DNA of 64,000 nt from Dorea sp. D27 (lineage in GTDB: Bacteria > Bacillota > Clostridia > Lachnospirales > Lachnospiraceae), in the NCBI RefSeq assembly GCF_001185345.1, contig NZ_KQ236743.1, positions 1,265,263 through 1,329,262 on the forward strand, written 5' to 3'. Below the pieces are notes generated by a model. That model was not told the origin of the DNA. It did no database searches and saw only the letters and a program-made list of their open reading frames with translations. Positions 27,287 through 35,219 of the stretch are shown in pieces; the stretch's first letter is position 1, and each line of letters opens with the position of its first letter. The translations under genes and the position numbers were made by a program.

Positions 27287-28189
27287 ATGCCAATCCTGTT
27301 ATGTGTCCTTTTCGTCACCCTGATTATCATAGTCATCCTGCTCTCGTTTAAAATACGTGTACTGCAAAAATCAGCCGTGGAAATAAAAGAAGCCTTTTCA
27401 GAGAAGCTTGAAACGGAGACGAATACGCTTATCGATATCTCAAGCCGTGACCCTTATATGAGAGAACTGGCCGAAAATATCAATTCGCAGCTTCGTCTTC
27501 TCAGAGAAGAAAGGCATCGTTTCCAACAAGGCGACGCAAATGTGAAGGATGCCATAACAAATATATCACATGACATCAGGACGCCGCTTACTGCCATACG
27601 CGGCTATCTGGATATGCTGGAACAGAAAGAGATGTCTGAGGATGTCCGTCGCTGTATTACTATTATTGAAGACCGCACGGAAGTCCTGAACGAGCTGACG
27701 CAAGAACTCTTCCACTACTCTTTCTCCACGTCCGGCTATATAGCGCGAAACAGCGAGCCCGTAAGCCTCAACCGTATTCTTGAAGAAAGCATATCGGCCT
27801 ATTACGCCGTACTGAAAGGCTGTAACATCACACCATCCGTCACCATGCCCGAAAAAGCCGTTATACGTGGACTTGATAAAAATGCGCTCTATCGTATATT
27901 CGGCAATATAATAAGCAACGCAGTCAAATACAGTGACGGAGATCTGCTGATCGCCTTATATGAATCAGGTGAAATCGAATTTGCCAACCATGCCGAAGGG
28001 CTGGACGAAATACAGGCAGGAAGGCTGCTTGACCGGTATTATACGGTCAAGACAGCAAACAAATCTACAGGATTAGGCCTGTCCATAGCCAAAACGCTCA
28101 CAGAACAAATGGGCGGCAGTATAAAAGTGACGTATGCAGAAGGCATGCTCCACATACAGCTGCTCTTTCCTCCTGTAATAGGAGTTTAG
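27287..28189 (+). CDS. Sensor histidine kinase
   Basis: A 300-residue membrane kinase. One N-terminal membrane helix (about residues 2-20) and almost no extracellular domain suggest intramembrane or transporter-based sensing. The phospho-acceptor His is in NISHDIRTPLTAIRGYLDML. The ATPase domain has the N box FGNIISNAVKYS and the G2 box STGLGLSIAKTL. The ATG at 27287 follows AAAGGAGCTCCT, ten bases after the permease stop. It is the partner of the response regulator at 24779. Confidence 0.92.
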   Translation: MPILLCVLFVTLIIIVILLSFKIRVLQKSAVEIKEAFSEKLETETNTLIDISSRDPYMRELAENINSQLRLLREERHRFQQGDANVKDAITNISHDIRTPLTAIRGYLDMLEQKEMSEDVRRCITIIEDRTEVLNELTQELFHYSFSTSGYIARNSEPVSLNRILEESISAYYAVLKGCNITPSVTMPEKAVIRGLDKNALYRIFGNIISNAVKYSDGDLLIALYESGEIEFANHAEGLDEIQAGRLLDRYYTVKTANKSTGLGLSIAKTLTEQMGGSIKVTYAEGMLHIQLLFPPVIGV

Positions 28190-28256
28190 TGAAGTGGACG
28201 CCGATGGGAAGGCAGATGCCACCCGGCTCCCCGCACGCAGTCTAGTTTCACTAAAC
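28184..28256. repeat. Widely spaced 10-bp inverted repeat between convergent genes
   Basis: GTTTAGTGAA (28184-28193) and TTCACTAAAC (28247-28256) flank 53 bases. The arms touch the stop codons of both the kinase and the nitroreductase genes. It may form a stem that ends both transcripts, though no T-run follows. Confidence 0.45.
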
Positions 28257-28772
28257 AACCACCCGGACTTTCTCCATCGGCAGTTCTTCCAGACTGTAAG
28301 CGGGCATTTTCACGGCAGGCATACCAAGAGACAGTATCGCCTCCAGCTTGAAGTTCTCCGGGAATCCAAGCTTCTCCCTGACGTATTCTTCTGTCGTCGT
28401 GCCCTCTTCTGACTTCCTCAGCCTGCCCTGTATCCAGCAGCTCCCAACACCGAGGCTGGAGGCCATCAGATGCATATGTGCCATGGCGACAGAGCAGTCT
28501 TCCACCCATACGTCCTGCACATCCGCATCACCGGTCACGACGATGGCGCACTGTGCCTCCTTCAGCATTTTTACTCCGCCTTCCCTGCACAGGGAAAGGT
28601 GCTCCAGCACTTCCTTATTCCGGACGACGATAAATTCCCACGGGCGCTTCGCCTTTCCTGATTCTGACAACAGGCCGGCCTGTATAATTTTCTGGAGGTC
28701 TTCTTCTTTTACCGGCTCATCCGTATAATTCCTGATACTCCGTCGTTTCCTCATGATCTCTAATAATTCCAT
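28251..28772 (-). CDS. Nitroreductase-family protein
   Basis: A 173-residue FMN-dependent nitroreductase-like protein. The FMN-binding opening MRKRRSIRNYTDEPV and the segment AKRPWEFIVVRN are typical; the centre has VEDCSVAMAHMHLMASSLGVGSCWI. The size matches the smaller family members. Its substrate is unknown. It is a single gene with its own promoter and a pair of AGATATCT palindromes upstream, convergent with the histidine kinase gene. Confidence 0.88.
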   Translation of the reverse strand: MELLEIMRKRRSIRNYTDEPVKEEDLQKIIQAGLLSESGKAKRPWEFIVVRNKEVLEHLSLCREGGVKMLKEAQCAIVVTGDADVQDVWVEDCSVAMAHMHLMASSLGVGSCWIQGRLRKSEEGTTTEEYVREKLGFPENFKLEAILSLGMPAVKMPAYSLEELPMEKVRVVV

Positions 28773-28817
28773 CTAACCTACTTCCTTTCTTTGTCCATCT
28801 GACGATGAACCAGAAAA

Positions 28818-28839
28818 AGATATCTATAGCAAGATATCT
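28818..28839. promoter_or_regulatory. Twin AGATATCT palindromes upstream of the nitroreductase gene
   Basis: Identical 8-bp palindromes at 28818-28825 and 28832-28839 lie in the leader downstream of the predicted promoter, embedded between CCAG and CTGG. This is the expected place for a repressor site. Confidence 0.45.
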
Positions 28840-28861
28840 CTCCCTGGTCTGGTATACGTCT

Positions 28862-28890
28862 ATATTATATCTTCTGGAGGGATTCGTCAA
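28862..28890 (-). promoter_or_regulatory. Predicted promoter of the nitroreductase gene
   Basis: Minus-strand TTGACG (28890-28885) and TAATAT (28867-28862) are 17 bases apart; an overlapping TATAAT gives a 15-base spacer. Confidence 0.5.
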
Positions 28891-28902
28891 TTTGCGGGAC
28901 CG

Positions 28903-29886
28903 TTATAGCTCCAGATAGGACTGCAACACTTCTTTCATATCACCGATGATTCCATAATCGGATACGTTGAAGATAGGTGCATTCTCATCCTCATTGATTG
29001 CGACAAACAGCTTCGTGTCCTTGATTCCTTCCGTATGCTGGATAGCCCCTGACACTCCAAGGGAGATGCAGATCCGCGGCCGTATTGTAAAGCCGGTCTG
29101 CCCAATCTGATGCTCAAACGGAATCATTCCGGTATCCGCCAGGGGCCTCGTGCCCCCGATTGCCGCTTCCAGCTTATCGGCAAACTTTTTCAGCAATTCA
29201 AAATTCTCTTCACTTTCTGCACCGCGGCCTCCCACGACTACCACTTCAGCCGAGAGGATGCTGTCCGTATCGCTGGAGGCGGGCTGAATCTCCACTATCT
29301 CTATCTTAGATTCCGGAAGGACGATATCGTCAAAATATACCACTTCGGCCCTGCCGCCAGCAGCCGCCTCATAAGGCGTATACACGCCGGGCCTTACCGT
29401 CATCATCTGGGGATAGAATCCTTCTTTTGTCACAATCGTGACAAATACATTTTCTCCGAAGGAAGGTTTGTTCTGTTTGATGTAGAAGCTTCCGTCCTCC
29501 CGTTTGTCTACGAGCAGCTCTGTACAGTCCGCCGTAAGACCGCAGCCAAGGCGGGCCGCAACTCTGGAGAATACAGAACGCCCGATTGCCGTCGCCGGAA
29601 CGAGTACGCTTGACGGGTCGATTTTTTTAATCATCTCTGCAATCACCTGGCTGAGCTCGTCGTCCTGGAACGTACAGTCCCGATCGGTCCTGACCGCATA
29701 TATTTCATCCACGCCGGAACCGTTAAGCTGGCTCACGAGATTCTCACAGTCGCTGGCCGCAACAACCGCCTGAATCTTCTCACCGGTCGTCTCTTTAATG
29801 AAATGTGCCGCACTGACCAGTTCTGCCACGACAGGCTCTATATTTCCATTATAATTCTCTGCGAAAACACATATTCCATCAGCCAT
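28903..29886 (-). CDS. etfA: Electron transfer flavoprotein alpha subunit
   Basis: A 327-residue EtfA. The C-terminal FAD-binding domain (about 195-327) carries VVVGGRGAE, GQTGFTIRPRICISLGVSGAIQH and NEDENAPIFNVSDYGIIGD, all diagnostic. There is no N-terminal ferredoxin domain. EtfAB shuttles electrons between flavoprotein dehydrogenases and a quinone, ferredoxin or another acceptor. It directly follows etfB (one codon apart), itself downstream of a DAO-family flavoprotein gene, so it probably accepts electrons from that enzyme. Confidence 0.95.
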   Translation of the reverse strand: MADGICVFAENYNGNIEPVVAELVSAAHFIKETTGEKIQAVVAASDCENLVSQLNGSGVDEIYAVRTDRDCTFQDDELSQVIAEMIKKIDPSSVLVPATAIGRSVFSRVAARLGCGLTADCTELLVDKREDGSFYIKQNKPSFGENVFVTIVTKEGFYPQMMTVRPGVYTPYEAAAGGRAEVVYFDDIVLPESKIEIVEIQPASSDTDSILSAEVVVVGGRGAESEENFELLKKFADKLEAAIGGTRPLADTGMIPFEHQIGQTGFTIRPRICISLGVSGAIQHTEGIKDTKLFVAINEDENAPIFNVSDYGIIGDMKEVLQSYLEL

Positions 29887-30681
29887 CTATTCTTTTCCTT
29901 TCTCAGTCTCGATTAACTCTTTCAGTTTTCGTGCCAGCTCATCCGGCGTACCACTTAGCATCTGCGCTTTTCTTGTACTTTCCGGTTCAAAAGAGTCCGT
30001 CACGACGGTAGGGGAACCTTCCAGTCCAATTTCATCCGCCGCCATTCCAAGTTCGGCATTCGTGAATACTTGAAGCGGCTTGCTCTTTGCCGCCCGCTTT
30101 GTGCGCAGCGTTGCCAGACGTGGTTCATTACATCCAAAGCACACGCTCATGAGTGCAGGAAGTGCAGCTTTAATCTTAAACTCCATCCCCTGGAACTTTT
30201 TCACCGCCAGAATACTGCCGGCCGCGTGCTCGTCATAGACAATCCCCTGTATCTCTGACACATGTGGGATTCCCATATACTCAGCTGCCATCGCTCCCAC
30301 TTGCCCGGTAGCGCCGTCTGCCGACAGCGCTCCGCTCAAAATCAAATCAAATGTTCCATATTTCTCAATGCTTTTTGCAAGCACCTTTGCTGTCGCGATC
30401 GTATCTCCTCCGGCAAGGCATCTGTCCGTAATGAGACAGCTCTCATCACAGCCCATCGCCATCGCGTCTCTCAGTGCCTTCTCTGCATCCGGAGGCCCCA
30501 TCGTGAATACTACGACTTTGCCTTCCGTCTGCTCTTTTAATAACATAGCCGCTTCAATCGCATTCAAATCCGCAGGATTGATCATCCCCTCTGAGCTTGC
30601 ACGGACAAGCGCGTGGGTTTCCGGGTCTACCGAAACGTCATTGGAAACAGGTACCTGCTTTATAAGAACTGCTATATTCAT
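29887..30681 (-). CDS. etfB: Electron transfer flavoprotein beta subunit
   Basis: A 264-residue EtfB. The opening MNIAVLIKQVPVSNDVSVD, the nucleotide-binding motif SADGATGQVGAM and a PALMSVCFGCNEPRLATL segment are standard. Whether it binds FAD, giving electron bifurcation, or AMP cannot be decided by eye; the motif has Ala-Thr-Gly where well-known bifurcating enzymes have Asp-Thr-Ala. It lies 57 bases after the DAO-type flavoprotein gene and pairs with etfA. Confidence 0.94.
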   Translation of the reverse strand: MNIAVLIKQVPVSNDVSVDPETHALVRASSEGMINPADLNAIEAAMLLKEQTEGKVVVFTMGPPDAEKALRDAMAMGCDESCLITDRCLAGGDTIATAKVLAKSIEKYGTFDLILSGALSADGATGQVGAMAAEYMGIPHVSEIQGIVYDEHAAGSILAVKKFQGMEFKIKAALPALMSVCFGCNEPRLATLRTKRAAKSKPLQVFTNAELGMAADEIGLEGSPTVVTDSFEPESTRKAQMLSGTPDELARKLKELIETEKGKE

Positions 30682-30738
30682 ATCTTCTCCTCTCTGTTAT
30701 ACATCCTTATCGAACCGCTGATGTTCAATCAGGCATAG

Positions 30739-31899
30739 TTACTTTAACAGACGTTCAAATGCCCAGTCTTCCAGTAATGGAGTCTTCTCTCCGCGCATGA
30801 TGAATTTTGCAAGGTCTCTGCTGGCCGCCGGTGCCTCGATGACACCGTTTCCGCCGTACCCTGTCGCGAGAACATATCCTTCTACCGGCGTCTCTCCAAG
30901 GATTGGCAGGAAATCTTTCGGCTCCGCCCTGTATGACAGCCAGGATGAAACGAGGCCGCTGTCCACGATGCCAGGTACCCTGCACTCGAGCTGGTCGAGC
31001 AGGAAGTCGATGAAATAGTCATCTGTCCCGCCTGTAGCCGGAAGCTTGTCTGGATCCCACTGCCCTGCATGCATAGGATTGCTCAAATCCATAGAAAGAT
31101 GGGACTTGCAGATAAAGATATTGTCGCCTGCTCTAAGGGCATAGAATGCAGGATACTTCAATACAGGGAACGTATATCCTAATTTCTTTCCAGGAGGGCA
31201 TAAGAAGAATGCTTCTGCCTTCGTGTGCCAGATCGGTACGTCCATGCCCACCATCTCACCTGTGAATTTGCTCCATGGCCCTGTACAGTCTACTACATAG
31301 TCAAACTCATAGTCTTCTCCGTCGCTCGTCTTGAGACCTTTGACCTTCTTGTCCTCAACCTTGACTTCTGTCACCTTGACGCCGGTCTTGACCGTTCCGC
31401 CGTTCTTCTGCATTTTCTTTGCATATGTATTCGATATCATCGTTCCGTCAAAGTAACCGTCATCCTGCGTATATCCTGCTCCGAGTATGTTCTCTGTTGA
31501 GATGTCAGGAAGAATCTCCTTGATTCTGTCCTTGTCTGTAATGTATTCTCCTGTATAGCCTGCAGCCTTTGCAAGCGCGATACCTGTCTTGATAGTCGCC
31601 TCCACCTTCTCGTCTGTGGCCACAACAAGCGTTCCTGTCTTGTCAAAGCCTGCGGAGCCTTTCTCTTCCTCTTCCATCTTGAGATAAGATTCAAATCCAT
31701 ACAGCCTCACATCCCAATATCTGTTTCGTAAAGAATCGTCAAAAAGGCATACTGTTCCTGCAGATTTAGCAGTGGAAGCTCCTCCTATGGTGTCTTTTTC
31801 AAATACGACCACCTCTGCATTATCATAAAGGCTCAGATGATATCCGAGACAGGTTCCTGAAATACCTCCGCCAATGATTCCGATTTTTTTCTTGTCCAT
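30739..31899 (-). CDS. DAO-family FAD-dependent oxidoreductase/dehydrogenase
   Basis: A 386-residue flavoprotein of the D-amino-acid oxidase / glycine oxidase / sarcosine dehydrogenase fold. The Rossmann motif is IGIIGGGISGTCLGYHL, with the ribose-binding Glu in VVVFEKD; the FAD-closing motif near the C-terminus is VLATGYGGNGVIEAPAASRDLAKF. The family oxidises C-N bonds of amino or N-methylamino acids. Being followed by etfBA, it is probably a dehydrogenase that passes electrons to Etf, not to oxygen. It follows an allantoate-amidohydrolase-like gene by 38 bases. I place the start at ATG 31899 behind AAAGGTAGG. The substrate is unknown. Confidence 0.86.
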   Translation of the reverse strand: MDKKKIGIIGGGISGTCLGYHLSLYDNAEVVVFEKDTIGGASTAKSAGTVCLFDDSLRNRYWDVRLYGFESYLKMEEEEKGSAGFDKTGTLVVATDEKVEATIKTGIALAKAAGYTGEYITDKDRIKEILPDISTENILGAGYTQDDGYFDGTMISNTYAKKMQKNGGTVKTGVKVTEVKVEDKKVKGLKTSDGEDYEFDYVVDCTGPWSKFTGEMVGMDVPIWHTKAEAFFLCPPGKKLGYTFPVLKYPAFYALRAGDNIFICKSHLSMDLSNPMHAGQWDPDKLPATGGTDDYFIDFLLDQLECRVPGIVDSGLVSSWLSYRAEPKDFLPILGETPVEGYVLATGYGGNGVIEAPAASRDLAKFIMRGEKTPLLEDWAFERLLK

Positions 31900-31937
31900 A
31901 ACATTACCTACCTTTCTTGTTTTTATCTTTTTATTTT

Positions 31938-33185
31938 TTAACATGGAGCATCCATGTCATCTAACTTGAGAATCGTTTCCAGAAGCACCCTGCATCCCTG
32001 CCGGATGTCTTCTCCTTCTGTAAATTCATATCTTGAATGGCTGATACCATCCACGCTTGGCACAAATATCATTCCCGTCGGAAATCTGGAGGTCATGATA
32101 AGAGAATCGTGAAACGCGCCGCTTGGCAGCACGGCATAGCCAATGCCCAGCTCCTGTACGGATGCCTCGATGCTGTTTTTGACCCACTGAGCCATAGGCG
32201 CGGGTTCATGGTAAGAGAATCGTTCAAAAGAACACGCTTCCTCCATCTCATTGCAGATGTGTTCCAGCCGCTCTTTTAATTTCTTTTCGATTCGCTCTAT
32301 CATCGTTCCGTCCTGGTCTCTGATTTCCAGATTAAAGGTACACGTCCCCGGAATTACATTGACGGAATTGGGAACTACTTTCATCGTGCCGACCGTCGCC
32401 ACCGTATATGCATTGCCGTACTCCTTCACAATCTGCGGCACGGCGGCTATGAATCTGGAAGCTGCCACGAGGGCGTCCCTGCGGTCTGCCATCACGGTGC
32501 TTCCCGCGTGGTTGGCCTCCCCCTTGATGTTGATTTCATATCGGCTTACGCCGGCGATGGATGATACGATACCAACAGGTGTCCGGCTCTTATATAGAGA
32601 AGCCCCCTGCTCTACGTGAAGTTCCAGAAAACAGTGTATGCTCTCTTTCATACGTTCCGCCCTGGGCACGTCCGCGACATTGAGTCCGCAGGCTTTCATC
32701 ACTTCCCCCCTGGACATCCCGTACATGTCCTCGTCTGTTTCGCTGATAGGAAGCTCCTCCCCACACATGGCGCCGCTGCCAAGAAGCCCGCTTCCGAAGC
32801 GAAATCCTTCCTCATCCGTAAATACGACGACTTCCAGCGGATGCTTCAGCTTCGTGCCATTCTCGATAAGAGTCTCACACACTTCCAGGCCTGCAACACA
32901 GCCGAGCACCCCGTCATATTTTCCGCCGTCCGGAACCGTATCCAGATGGGAGCCTGTCACGATGGCCGGCAGATTTGGATGCTCTCCTTCCAGCCTGACA
33001 ATCAGATTGCCGGCCTCATCCATGCAGGGCTCCAGCCCAAGCTTGCGGAAATATCCCTTGAATGTCTCTCTCCCTCTTACATCTTCGGGCGAATAAGCCA
33101 TCCTCGTATACGTTCCGTCGTCCTGCGCACCGCACTGATACAGCTCTTCCAGACGGGAAAGGACCCTTTCCAAGTTAATGTCCAT
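31938..33185 (-). CDS. M20 Zn-dependent amidohydrolase, AllC / N-carbamoylase-like (copy 1)
   Basis: A 415-residue peptidase-M20-fold enzyme of the allantoate amidohydrolase / N-carbamoyl-L-amino-acid hydrolase group. Metal-site motifs: TGSHLDTVPDGGKYDG, TDEEGFRFGSGLLGS, ELHVEQG and GISHSRYEF. Where AllC-type enzymes read HAGTTPM this copy reads HAGSTVM, and SGAGHDA is SGAFHDS, so its substrate may differ from allantoate. The ATG at 33185 follows GGAGGGATTTT. It heads an operon with the DAO-type flavoprotein and etfBA. It could be a second allantoate or ureido enzyme, or a carbamoylase that supplies an amino acid to the flavoprotein. Confidence 0.85.
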   Translation of the reverse strand: MDINLERVLSRLEELYQCGAQDDGTYTRMAYSPEDVRGRETFKGYFRKLGLEPCMDEAGNLIVRLEGEHPNLPAIVTGSHLDTVPDGGKYDGVLGCVAGLEVCETLIENGTKLKHPLEVVVFTDEEGFRFGSGLLGSGAMCGEELPISETDEDMYGMSRGEVMKACGLNVADVPRAERMKESIHCFLELHVEQGASLYKSRTPVGIVSSIAGVSRYEINIKGEANHAGSTVMADRRDALVAASRFIAAVPQIVKEYGNAYTVATVGTMKVVPNSVNVIPGTCTFNLEIRDQDGTMIERIEKKLKERLEHICNEMEEACSFERFSYHEPAPMAQWVKNSIEASVQELGIGYAVLPSGAFHDSLIMTSRFPTGMIFVPSVDGISHSRYEFTEGEDIRQGCRVLLETILKLDDMDAPC

Positions 33186-33211
33186 AAAATCCCTCCATAC
33201 TGCTTTCCGAC

Positions 33212-33245
33212 TTGGTAATTGTGCACACTTGCAGCCAAATACCAA
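33212..33245. promoter_or_regulatory. Imperfect dyad TTGGTAATTG / CAAATACCAA upstream of the copy-1 amidohydrolase gene
   Basis: The 10-base arms at 33212-33221 and 33236-33245 match at nine positions and are separated by 14 bases, 27-60 bases before the start codon. A candidate regulator site in the leader. Confidence 0.4.
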
Positions 33246-33287
33246 TCATTCATTAAGTATACATATCTGTTACTCGTTAGATGTTTT

Positions 33288-33313
33288 TTATCTATATTGC
33301 ACATTATAGATAA
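33288..33313. promoter_or_regulatory. Perfect 8-bp dyad with 10-bp spacer upstream of the amidohydrolase-DAO-Etf operon
   Basis: TTATCTAT (33288-33295) and ATAGATAA (33306-33313) surround ATTGCACATT. It lies in the only gap between pucR and the operon, about 110 bases before the start codon, and includes a minus-strand TATAAT. A PucR binding site is the natural guess. Confidence 0.45.
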
Positions 33314-33344
33314 TTTTTTAACAGAATGCATCGGAGCATAAAGA

Positions 33345-33390
33345 TAAAAAAAGAGAGATAATTTATCTAGTCTGGATAAACTATCTCTCT
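33345..33390 (-). terminator. Rho-independent terminator of pucR
   Basis: Arms 33352-33367 and 33375-33390 form a 16-bp stem with a single G-T pair. On the minus strand it is followed by seven T residues. Confidence 0.9.
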
Positions 33391-33411
33391 CTTCCTGTTT
33401 CTCTCCGGAAA

Positions 33412-35082
33412 TTATATGAAATCCTTATTGTAATTCTCAATCATCTTGTATACCACAAGGCCGATACGGACTGCCAGCACTTCATTTGCATTGTCAAAAT
33501 CTATGCCTGTTATCTTTGTAATCTTTTCTATCCTGTAGGCTGCGGTCTTATAATGTACATACAAGTCCTGCGCCGTCTTTGACAGGTTCTGGTTCCTGTC
33601 GAGATACGTCTTTAAAGTGACAATCAAATCGTCCCTCTGCGGCTTCTTGTAATTATACAGCTTCTGAAGCCCCTCCGGCACATATTCAAGCATCATAGAC
33701 GAATCATCAAGCTGGCATAGCAGTTTGAAGATACCCAGATCCGAGAACATCATCGCCTGGGAATTTCCATCCTCAGATATCTCTCCGGCTACGTCAACGA
33801 ACATAAAGGCCTCTTTCGCCTCCTTGAAGCTTTCCGGGAGGTTTATTATCCCTTCTACCATCCGCCCGACTCCTGCTTTCACTTTCAGATACTTGTTATA
33901 TGCCGATACATCTGCCTGCACCTGTTCTGCCACTTCTTTTATCTCCCGGCGGTACTCTTCCTGCGTCTGCTCCTTCTGTACCTTCTGTATCACGACGATC
34001 TTGTCCAGGTCATTATGTATCCGCGCATCTGTAATGTGGGCAAATATTGCGGTGCTCAGTACGTTCGTATCCTTTACCTTGGCCTTGAAGTCGCCTTTCG
34101 CCCTGCCCTCATTCGTCATCCCGAACACGATAACCCGGTAGCATCCATCTATCTCTACACCGAGCAGGCTCGTATTCTTCTGGAGCTCTCCGATAGAATG
34201 CACCTTTCCGTTCAGTATATTGTGCATGATGTCATTCTGAAACTTCTTTTCCAGCTCTGTCACCGCATGCTGCCTGGAGAATTCAAAACGGAGCGCCGTA
34301 ATGGCACTCTCGGCCGCGATGCTGTCCATCGTGTTGAACGCCTGGTTAAGTTCGGTGACAACGAGATATATCTTCTCCCGGAAGCTCATCTTGACCTGGA
34401 TGATGCACTGGGCCACTTCTCCCTTTTGCTTCAGGTAATTGTAATTAGAATAGGTACCCGGCTCAAAGGCGGCTGCGTCTTTCCTGATCTTAAGTTCCGT
34501 GTCCGCCCCTTCCGTACAGGCAAGGCAGGACATATTCTGGTTGAAAACGGCAACCGGATTGCGAATGAGCTTGGCAAGCACGTCCAGTATATTGTCGATT
34601 CCTTTTCCTTTGGAATCCGGTGCAAGCGCAAGCGCTATAAAATTGTCATATGTAGTTTTAAAATACTTCAGTCTTGTCACTTCCTCATTAAACAGGCGCT
34701 CCATGATAAGGCTCATGATATCCCTGAAGGAGAATTCAAAGGGAACTTCCAGGATTGGTATTCCATGGGTCTCAGAAAACTCCATCAGAAGACCAATCTT
34801 CGTGTCCGCATTCTCCACTTTCCGCCCCCGCTTCAAGACGAGTGCGCTGACGCTCTTTCTCGTCAGTTCATTGAGATACCCTTTGAACTCGTCGACGGTA
34901 CATGACCGGAACGCATACAGCCCTGTGAGAAGCACTTCGCCGCCGTCTATAAACTTGACGATATCAGGAGCTTCGATAATCGTAACTCCTTTGATCTCCC
35001 TGTCAAGCCACTTCTCTCCGCCTATTACTTTAACATCCTTTAACTCTTCTGCCTGCAGCAGCTCTTCTACACTAAATCCCAT
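33412..35082 (-). CDS. pucR: PucR-family transcriptional regulator
   Basis: A protein of about 556 residues. The N-terminal PucR domain (about 1-125) begins FSVEELLQAEELKDVKVIGG. A GGDEF-like central region follows, and the C-terminal helix-turn-helix reads NLSKTAQDLYVHYKTAAYRIEKI. PucR proteins typically activate purine or allantoin catabolic genes in response to a pathway intermediate. The open frame extends to 35220, but that part covers a bidirectional terminator; I choose ATG 35082 behind GTGAGGTTG, with ATGs at 35100/35103 as alternatives. It is a single gene between the AllE-to-GntR operon and the amidohydrolase-Etf operon. The gene symbol indicates the family only. Confidence 0.88.
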   Translation of the reverse strand: MGFSVEELLQAEELKDVKVIGGEKWLDREIKGVTIIEAPDIVKFIDGGEVLLTGLYAFRSCTVDEFKGYLNELTRKSVSALVLKRGRKVENADTKIGLLMEFSETHGIPILEVPFEFSFRDIMSLIMERLFNEEVTRLKYFKTTYDNFIALALAPDSKGKGIDNILDVLAKLIRNPVAVFNQNMSCLACTEGADTELKIRKDAAAFEPGTYSNYNYLKQKGEVAQCIIQVKMSFREKIYLVVTELNQAFNTMDSIAAESAITALRFEFSRQHAVTELEKKFQNDIMHNILNGKVHSIGELQKNTSLLGVEIDGCYRVIVFGMTNEGRAKGDFKAKVKDTNVLSTAIFAHITDARIHNDLDKIVVIQKVQKEQTQEEYRREIKEVAEQVQADVSAYNKYLKVKAGVGRMVEGIINLPESFKEAKEAFMFVDVAGEISEDGNSQAMMFSDLGIFKLLCQLDDSSMMLEYVPEGLQKLYNYKKPQRDDLIVTLKTYLDRNQNLSKTAQDLYVHYKTAAYRIEKITKITGIDFDNANEVLAVRIGLVVYKMIENYNKDFI

Positions 35083-35165
35083 CTTCAACCTCACCGTCAT
35101 CATTGATACTAGCCTCAGCCGGACATTTACAGCGTCCCAGACTAAGAATATCTTCAGTATAACAC

Positions 35166-35212
35166 AAAAAGACACAGCCGTATAACGTAAATTGTCATAC
35201 CTGTGTCTTTTT
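35166..35212. terminator. Bidirectional terminator after the AllE-to-GntR operon
   Basis: Perfect 12-bp arms AAAAAGACACAG (35166-35177) and CTGTGTCTTTTT (35201-35212). The A and T runs within the arms give a U tract on either strand. It lies eight bases past the gntR stop codon and upstream of pucR, separating the two transcripts. Confidence 0.82.
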
Positions 35213-35219
35213 CGTCGCA

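Noticed and set aside
28184..28256. Ends of a small mobile element between the kinase and nitroreductase genes
   Set aside because: The 10-base arms enclose only 53 bases, there are no target-site duplications, and both arms touch stop codons, which fits a shared 3' structure better.
34015..34905. A 296-codon plus-strand open frame opposite pucR
   Set aside because: Antisense shadow of a well-supported regulator gene, without ribosome binding site or family motif.
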